Shown: piece by piece, positions 59,705 to 64,000 of the stretch
Numbering within the stretch: the stretch's first letter is position 1
Layout: every line of letters starts with the position of its first letter
Notes under the pieces: model-generated
What the model saw: only the letters and a program-made list of their open reading frames with translations
What the model was told of the DNA's origin: nothing
Database searches by the model: none
Position numbers and translations under genes: made by a program
DNA from: Pseudonocardia endophytica
Lineage (GTDB): Bacteria; Actinomycetota; Actinomycetes; Mycobacteriales; Pseudonocardiaceae
Reading direction: 5' to 3'
DNA length: 64,000 nucleotides
NCBI RefSeq assembly: GCF_004339565.1
Contig: NZ_SMFZ01000002.1
Span: forward strand, 1,178,001 to 1,242,000

Positions 59705-59751
59705 CGACCGAGCGTCGCAATCCGCCGGGACACGAGCAACCTGCCCTTGCG

Positions 59752-59769
59752 AATCACAACAGTGTGATT
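59752..59769 (+). promoter_or_regulatory. AATCACA/TGTGATT dyad upstream of zinc-ribbon gene
   Basis: AATCACA-acag-TGTGATT (59752-59769) ends 12 nt upstream of the small zinc-ribbon gene. Related TGTGA/TCACA dyads occur at 17732-17760 and 35717-35727. Confidence 0.45.
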
Positions 59770-59781
59770 ACCCTCGAACAC

Positions 59782-59934
59782 ATGTACGCCGAGAGCGAGA
59801 CCGCCTGGTGTGGGTGCGCGGGGTGCGGGTCGGTGGCGGAGCTGCCGGCCGAGGAGACCGCGGGCGTCGACGTCCCGTGCCCGGACTGCACGAAGCCGAT
59901 GAACGAGATGTGGTCCTGGGACACGGCCGCCTGA
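59782..59934 (+). CDS. Small zinc-ribbon protein
   Basis: Function unknown. It has 50 residues with two Cys pairs, WCGCAGCG near residue 10-16 and CPDC at 33-36. This gives a treble-clef or zinc-ribbon layout, followed by MNEMWSWDT. ATG at 59782; no clear ribosome site, so leaderless translation is possible. It is convergent with the FHA gene, 6 nt away. Confidence 0.65.
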   Translation: MYAESETAWCGCAGCGSVAELPAEETAGVDVPCPDCTKPMNEMWSWDTAA

Positions 59935-59940
59935 GTCACG

Positions 59941-60498
59941 TCACCGCACGGGCTCGACCAGGACCGAGGTCCACAGCCCGAGCCGGATGACCGTGCCGGG
60001 CGGCACCGGGACGGGCCGATGCGCCGGGACGGCGTCGTAGGTGCCGACCGCCGTCCCGTTGCTGGACCCGAGGTCGACGACGCTCCAACCGCCGTCGTCG
60101 TCGCAGGCCAGGACGGCGTGCCGGGCCGAGACGCCCGCGTCGCCCGTGAGGTCGACGTCCGGCACCGACCGCGCGGTGCGCCTGCCCACCACGATCCGGC
60201 GGTGCTCGAGCCGGGCCCGCCACGGCAGCGTCCGCGGCGGTTCCCGCCACCCCACCCGGTCGCCCGCCCGGCGCAGGACGTGGGCGAACCACGCCGGATC
60301 GGGCGCGATCCGCGCGGTCGGGGCGGGGAGTGCGTCGTCGGCGCCGCACTCGTCGCAGAACCGGCAGGCCAGCGGCGTCGCGCAGACCCGGCAGGTGGCG
60401 GGGACCGGATCGTGGCCGGTCAGCGGGCGCCCGCACACGTCGCACCACCCCGTCTCCGACGACCGGTGGCCGGCCGGGCAGGAGAGCTCAGTCGTCAT
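59941..60498 (-). CDS. Zinc-ribbon and FHA domain protein
   Basis: A 185-residue protein. The N-terminal half has Cys pairs CPAGHRSSETGWCDVCG, CRVCATPLACRFCDEC (two zinc ribbons, about 6-52). The C-terminal FHA domain spans about 100-180: VVGRRTARSVPDVDLTGD, SARHAVL, VDLGSSNGTAVGTYDAVPA, all hallmarks of a phospho-Thr-binding fold. ATG at 60498 overlaps the end of the VWA gene by 11 nt. It is the last gene of a three-gene cluster (coiled-coil, VWA, FHA). Confidence 0.88.
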   Translation of the reverse strand: MTTELSCPAGHRSSETGWCDVCGRPLTGHDPVPATCRVCATPLACRFCDECGADDALPAPTARIAPDPAWFAHVLRRAGDRVGWREPPRTLPWRARLEHRRIVVGRRTARSVPDVDLTGDAGVSARHAVLACDDDGGWSVVDLGSSNGTAVGTYDAVPAHRPVPVPPGTVIRLGLWTSVLVEPVR

Positions 60499-61708
60499 CG
60501 GGCGACCGGGACCTCCGTCCCCGCGCGTCGAGCGTCATCTCCTCCACCGGGCCCGCGTCGCCGTGGAGCACGTCGTCGAGCAGCGACAACGTGTCGTGGT
60601 GCCCGGTCCGCTCGGCCAGATCGCGGGCGTGCCCGAGCAGCAGCGTGGCCGTCGCGTCGTCGCCGCCGTGCCGGGCGCTCAGCCCGTCGCGCACGGCACC
60701 GGCGAGCGCGACCTGCCCCCGGTAGTGCTCCAGCCGCGGCGGTTCGACGGCGAGCAGCGCCGGGTCGTCCGTCCGGGTCACGACGACCGGGTGCCCGGCG
60801 CCCGGGTCGTCCTGCGGCCCCGCCGCGACCCGGACGGCGAGCATGCGATCCCCGACCGGACGGGGCGGCACGTCGATCCGCAGGTGGTACTCGCGGGTCT
60901 GGGCACCCCAGTCGCCGAGCGGTACGTCGATCCCGCAGGGGCCGGTCGCGCGCTCCGAGCCGGTCAGCTCCCGCACCTCCGGCGCGACCTGCGTGACGCC
61001 CCGCACGACCACCTGCTCCGGAGACCACAGCCGCAGCACGACGCCGGGGACCGACCGCCGCACCGCGGCCCGGAACACCCGCGCCAGGTCGTCGGGCAGG
61101 TCGGCGGCGTCGGCGACGATGTCCACGTCGCCGAGCAGGGCGGTGGCGATCGTGCGCAGCTCCGCGACCTCCCAGTCGGTGCCGATGCCGCGACAGTCGC
61201 AGGTGAATTTCCCCCGGCAGCGCTGCACGGCCGCGTGCAGCTCGGAACGGCTCTCCGCGTTGCGCCCGTCGGTGACCAGCAGGGCGTGCCGCACGGCGCC
61301 CGGATGCTGCTCGGCGACGTCGCGGACGGCGTCGAGCCAGGCCCCGAGCCGGGTCCCGCCGCCCGCCCGTAGCGCCCCGACGGCGGCCACCGCCTCCGCC
61401 CTGGTCCGTCCGTCGGCCCGCGCCGCACCCTCGGCCGGGTACACCGGCCGGGCCTGCGACGTCCCGGCGACGACGGCGAACAGCGTCCCGTCCGGCAGCG
61501 CGGCCAGCGCCGTCGTCGTGGCCGCCCTGGCCCGTTCGATCTTGTCGCCGAGCATCGAACCGGAACAGTCGACCACGACGACCTGCAGCACGTCGGCGAC
61601 CGTCTCCGGCTGCCCGGCCGGCCCGGTGACCGTGACCAGCACGTCCACCCGGGTGGCGTCCGGGGCGAGCCAGGGGTTGCGGTCGATCTCGACCGTGAAC
61701 CCGGTCAT
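60488..61708 (-). CDS. von Willebrand A domain protein (TerY-like)
   Basis: A 406-residue cytoplasmic protein. The MIDAS motif is VVDCSGSMLGDKIERA, with T in GGGTRLGAWLDA and D in LLVTDGRNAES. The C-terminal region resembles the beta-sandwich of stress-related VWA proteins (RVAAGPQDDPGAGHPVVV) and then a helical tail. No membrane segment or signal peptide. ATG at 61708 overlaps the upstream coiled-coil stop in ATGA; its own stop overlaps the FHA gene. FHA plus VWA suggests phosphorylation-dependent assembly. Confidence 0.9.
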   Translation of the reverse strand: MTGFTVEIDRNPWLAPDATRVDVLVTVTGPAGQPETVADVLQVVVVDCSGSMLGDKIERARAATTTALAALPDGTLFAVVAGTSQARPVYPAEGAARADGRTRAEAVAAVGALRAGGGTRLGAWLDAVRDVAEQHPGAVRHALLVTDGRNAESRSELHAAVQRCRGKFTCDCRGIGTDWEVAELRTIATALLGDVDIVADAADLPDDLARVFRAAVRRSVPGVVLRLWSPEQVVVRGVTQVAPEVRELTGSERATGPCGIDVPLGDWGAQTREYHLRIDVPPRPVGDRMLAVRVAAGPQDDPGAGHPVVVTRTDDPALLAVEPPRLEHYRGQVALAGAVRDGLSARHGGDDATATLLLGHARDLAERTGHHDTLSLLDDVLHGDAGPVEEMTLDARGRRSRSPDDD

Positions 61709-62808
61709 CGCGTGCTCAGCAGCGCCAGCCTGCGCCGGTAGGCGGCCAGGTCGCGGGTCGCCCGCGCGATCTCCGACGGGACCGCCCACAGCCGGGTCCC
61801 GATCCGTTCGGCCAGCTCGGCGAGCTCCGGGTCGTCGGTCCACCCCAGCCGCCGCGTCCGGGCCCGGTAGGCGCCGAAGCGGCCGCGCAGGTCGTCGCGC
61901 CGGTCGAGCAGCTGCGCGACGAGCGCCGCCGTCGCGTCCAGCTCGCGCCGCGTCCCGGCGAGCCCCGCCCGCAGCGCCCCGACGGCGTCGTGCCGCTTCC
62001 GCCAGCCGTTCGCCTCCGGAACGGCGGCTCGCAGCGCGCGCAGCTCCGGACCCCGGTCCGGGGGCCGGGCCGGGACGGTGTCGCGCAGCTCGGCGCCCGC
62101 GCGGGCCCTCATGCGGGACACCCTCGTCCGGTGTGCCGCGATTGCGTCCAGCTCCCGGTCCAGCTCACCGGCCACGGTGGACCACCCGGCGCGCAGAGCC
62201 ATCAGCGCGTCCAGCCGCAGGCACAGCGCGCCGACGGCGTCGTCGAGCGGGACGACGACGCCCGCGGAGAGCGCCAGCGGGTCGGCACCTGCCGCCCGCT
62301 CGAGTTCGGCGGCCCGCGCGCTGAGCGCCCTGGTCGCGATCGCGTCCGGGTCGTCGTCGTGCAGCTCGAGCCGGGCGACGGCGTGCCGCGCGCGGCCGAG
62401 CCGTTCCGCGACCGGGGCCAGCGCGGCGAGCACCGACGAGCGGGCCTGCTCGCAGGACGTCGCGAACACCGCGAGCTCGCCCACTCCGGTACCGAGATCG
62501 GCCAGCACGGCGTCGGCACGGTCGAGCGACCGGCGCAGCGCGCCCACGTCGGCGACGGCCCGGACGCGGCGGCGGTCGCGGACCCGCTCGGCCGCGGCGA
62601 GCTCCCCGGTGTAGCGGGCGTAGTCGCGCCAGAGCCGGTCGCGGGTCGTGCGGGCCGTGGCGTACGGGCCGCCCAACCCGGCGTCGAGCAGGCGGTACCC
62701 GGGGCGGCGTTCCAGCTCCAGCAGGGCCACCGCGGTGCGCGCCTCCCGCCGGCGGTGCCCTGCCAGCCGGCGGCCGAGGTGGGCCGCCTCCCGCCGACGC
62801 TCGTTCAT
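61705..62808 (-). CDS. Helical, Arg/Ala-rich coiled-coil protein
   Basis: Function unknown. It has 367 residues, almost wholly helical, with Arg, Ala, Leu and Glu dominant and long heptad-like stretches (RTTRDRLWRDYARYTGELAAAERVRD, ALRAGLAGTRRELDATAALVAQLLDRRDD). No enzyme motif or membrane helix was seen. ATG at 62808. Its stop overlaps the VWA start in ATGA. It is likely a structural partner or scaffold of the VWA and FHA proteins. Confidence 0.75.
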   Translation of the reverse strand: MNERRREAAHLGRRLAGHRRREARTAVALLELERRPGYRLLDAGLGGPYATARTTRDRLWRDYARYTGELAAAERVRDRRRVRAVADVGALRRSLDRADAVLADLGTGVGELAVFATSCEQARSSVLAALAPVAERLGRARHAVARLELHDDDPDAIATRALSARAAELERAAGADPLALSAGVVVPLDDAVGALCLRLDALMALRAGWSTVAGELDRELDAIAAHRTRVSRMRARAGAELRDTVPARPPDRGPELRALRAAVPEANGWRKRHDAVGALRAGLAGTRRELDATAALVAQLLDRRDDLRGRFGAYRARTRRLGWTDDPELAELAERIGTRLWAVPSEIARATRDLAAYRRRLALLSTR

Positions 62809-62887
62809 CGGTCGTCCTCCCGTGCGTGGCCCGTCGTGCGGGGCCGACGCTAGGACGACGAGCTCGGGGAGGGTCCCGAACCGCAGG

Positions 62888-63541
62888 TCAGACGAGGAAG
62901 CCCAGCGAGCTGTCCCGGCCCGCGGCCAGCGCGGCGACGTGCTCGTCGACGGTCGTCAGGCCGTGCAGCTCGCGCCCGGCCGCCATCGCGTCCAGCAGCG
63001 CCCGCTCGGCCCGCTCGATCTCCTCGGCGCCGGGCAGGGCGGCCTCGAGACGCCCGGCGGGAGCGATGATCACCCCGTCGTCGTCGCCCGCGACGAGATC
63101 ACCGGGGCTGACCGGCACGCCGCCGACGACGACGTCGGTGCCGACCGTGCCCGGGTCGCGCGTCGTCCCGGACGCCGGGCAGGTGCCGCGGGCGAACACC
63201 GGCAGGCCGATCGTGCGCAGCCCCCGCATGTCCCGCACGTACCCGTCGACGACGATCCCGGCGAGGCCGCGCCGCCTGGCCTCGGTCGCGAACAGCTCGC
63301 CGGAGACCGCGCGCCGGTGCCCGTCGCACGCCACCACCAGCACCGACCCCGGCTCGGCCGCACGCAGGGCCGCGAACATCGGCAGGTGGTCGTCGTGGCA
63401 GACGACCGTCACGGCGGGGCCCACCATCGGCAGGCCGGGCAGCATCGCGCGCACCTCGGACACGACGACGGGCATCGCCTTGTCCGCGTCGCACAGCGAG
63501 GACACCTGGACCGCGCGGAGGCGTTCGATGAGATCGGTCAT
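62888..63541 (-). CDS. RraA-like / HMG-aldolase family protein
   Basis: A 217-residue protein of the RraA/4-hydroxy-4-methyl-2-oxoglutarate aldolase superfamily. Characteristic are SSLCDADKAMPVV, the substrate/metal segment VVVACDGHRRAVSGELFATEARRRGLAGIVVDGYVRD, GTTRDPGTVGTDVVVGGVPVSPGDLVAGDDDGVIIAP. The GxxxxxxAxxxGxxGxxxDG(x)(x)RD pattern with Asp/Arg suggests metal-dependent aldolase or decarboxylase activity rather than RNase E inhibition. ATG at 63541, 7 nt after the end of the acyl-CoA synthetase gene; probable shared transcript. Confidence 0.87.
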   Translation of the reverse strand: MTDLIERLRAVQVSSLCDADKAMPVVVSEVRAMLPGLPMVGPAVTVVCHDDHLPMFAALRAAEPGSVLVVACDGHRRAVSGELFATEARRRGLAGIVVDGYVRDMRGLRTIGLPVFARGTCPASGTTRDPGTVGTDVVVGGVPVSPGDLVAGDDDGVIIAPAGRLEAALPGAEEIERAERALLDAMAAGRELHGLTTVDEHVAALAAGRDSSLGFLV

Positions 63542-63548
63542 GGCCCCA

Positions 63549-64000
63549 TCATCGGGGGACCCGCTCGTCGCGCAGCGCGGAGCGACGGACCTTGCCGGCG
63601 TCGTCGCGCAGCGGACTGTCGACGAACTCGTACGTGCGCGGCGTCTTGTAGGGCGTGAGGCGCGCGGCCACGTGCTCGCGCAGCGCGTCCTCGATGGACG
63701 GTGAGGCGTGCACGATCGCGTGCACGACCTGCCCGTAGTCGTTGTCCGGCAATCCGATCACGGCGCTGCCCCGGACGTCCGGGTGCGCGTCCAGGACGCC
63801 CTCGATCTCGGCCGGGTACACGTTCGCGCCGCCCACGAGGATCATGTCGGTCCGGCGGTCGGCGAGGTGGAGGTAGCCGTCGGCGTCGAAGTGGCCCATG
63901 TCGCCGAGCGTCTCCCACCCGTCGCGCTCCTCGGGCGTCGCGCCCAGGTAGTGATAGGTCGCGACCCCGTCCGACGTGCGCATCCAGATCTCGCCCGTCT
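63549..64000 (-). CDS. AMP-binding acyl-CoA synthetase, C-terminal part (cut by window edge)
   Basis: The visible 150 residues are the C-terminal lid of a class I adenylate-forming enzyme: ETLGDMGHFDADGYLHLADRRTDMILVGG, ANVYPAEIEGVLDAHPDV, and a late DAGKVRRSALRDE holding the conserved Lys. The N-terminal AMP-binding part lies beyond 64000. Fatty-acid or aromatic-acid CoA ligase is likely; the acid is unknown. Runs with the RraA-like gene. Confidence 0.9.
   Translation of the reverse strand, partial: TGEIWMRTSDGVATYHYLGATPEERDGWETLGDMGHFDADGYLHLADRRTDMILVGGANVYPAEIEGVLDAHPDVRGSAVIGLPDNDYGQVVHAIVHASPSIEDALREHVAARLTPYKTPRTYEFVDSPLRDDAGKVRRSALRDERVPR

Overview
The window is chromosomal DNA from a high-GC actinobacterium. 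Codon use is strongly G/C in third positions, GTG starts are frequent, and several families are typical of actinobacteria: a DUF222/HNH endonuclease, a mycothiol-reductase-like DsbA protein, an Rpf-type cell-wall lytic domain, an actinobacterial graspetide cassette and a SALCR-type cysteine leader peptide. Pseudonocardiaceae is a reasonable guess, but the sequence alone does not prove a genus. No rRNA, tRNA, CRISPR array, phage or replication origin was seen.

Layout. 1-7.8 kb is a surface-polysaccharide region: an IS630-type transposase relic at the left edge, GDP-mannose 4,6-dehydratase, a WcaI-like glycosyltransferase, a WcaF-like acetyltransferase, UDP-glucose dehydrogenase, a Wzz/BY-kinase fusion and GDP-fucose synthase, plus the decayed tail of a second initiating sugar transferase. 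7.9-12.4 kb holds a NUDIX gene and an XRE/TPR regulator, divergent from a three-gene graspetide cassette (precursor peptide, ATP-grasp ligase, PIMT-like methyltransferase). This cassette is the most interesting system in the window. 12.6-17.7 kb is a tightly coupled sulfonate-utilisation operon on the minus strand (ABC permease, ATPase, luciferase-type monooxygenase, an alpha/beta-hydrolase::Rrf2 fusion, binding lipoprotein), headed by a short cysteine leader peptide. 17.8-21.5 kb carries the HNH protein, an initiating sugar transferase and a low-molecular-weight tyrosine phosphatase.

21.9-28.7 kb has two paralogous small secreted proteins flanking a broken cysD. It continues with an APS kinase carrying a degenerate sulfurylase-like N-terminus, a CysQ-type phosphatase, a beta-propeller protein, a sulfotransferase and a GPP34 protein; together these suggest PAPS-dependent sulfation of a surface or secreted product. 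28.7-31.2 kb encodes dTDP-rhamnose enzymes RfbA, RfbD and RfbC, without RfbB. 31.2-36.2 kb has a DUF2252 protein, small membrane and hypothetical proteins, and a response regulator/histidine kinase pair. 36.2-46.9 kb has PepN, a DsbA-like protein, aldehyde dehydrogenase, an Rpf-like protein with a very long Gly/Ser linker, a Ser/Thr kinase and an S9 peptidase. 47-55.7 kb has an NAGGN-type amidotransferase, an ECF sigma factor with a SnoaL tail, a SnoaL protein, a GCS2::ATP-grasp fusion, an MFS transporter and an MBL hydrolase. 55.9-64 kb has DUF429, RpiB, Nei-type glycosylase, a HAD phosphatase, a hypothetical protein, a zinc-ribbon protein, a zinc-ribbon/FHA - VWA - coiled-coil operon, an RraA-like protein and the C-terminal end of an acyl-CoA synthetase.

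Two families of long intergenic palindromes each occur twice (27.9/41.2 kb and 41.05/55.74 kb), and strong terminator hairpins separate several convergent genes. All assignments come from reading the translated sequences and motifs; no database search was run.
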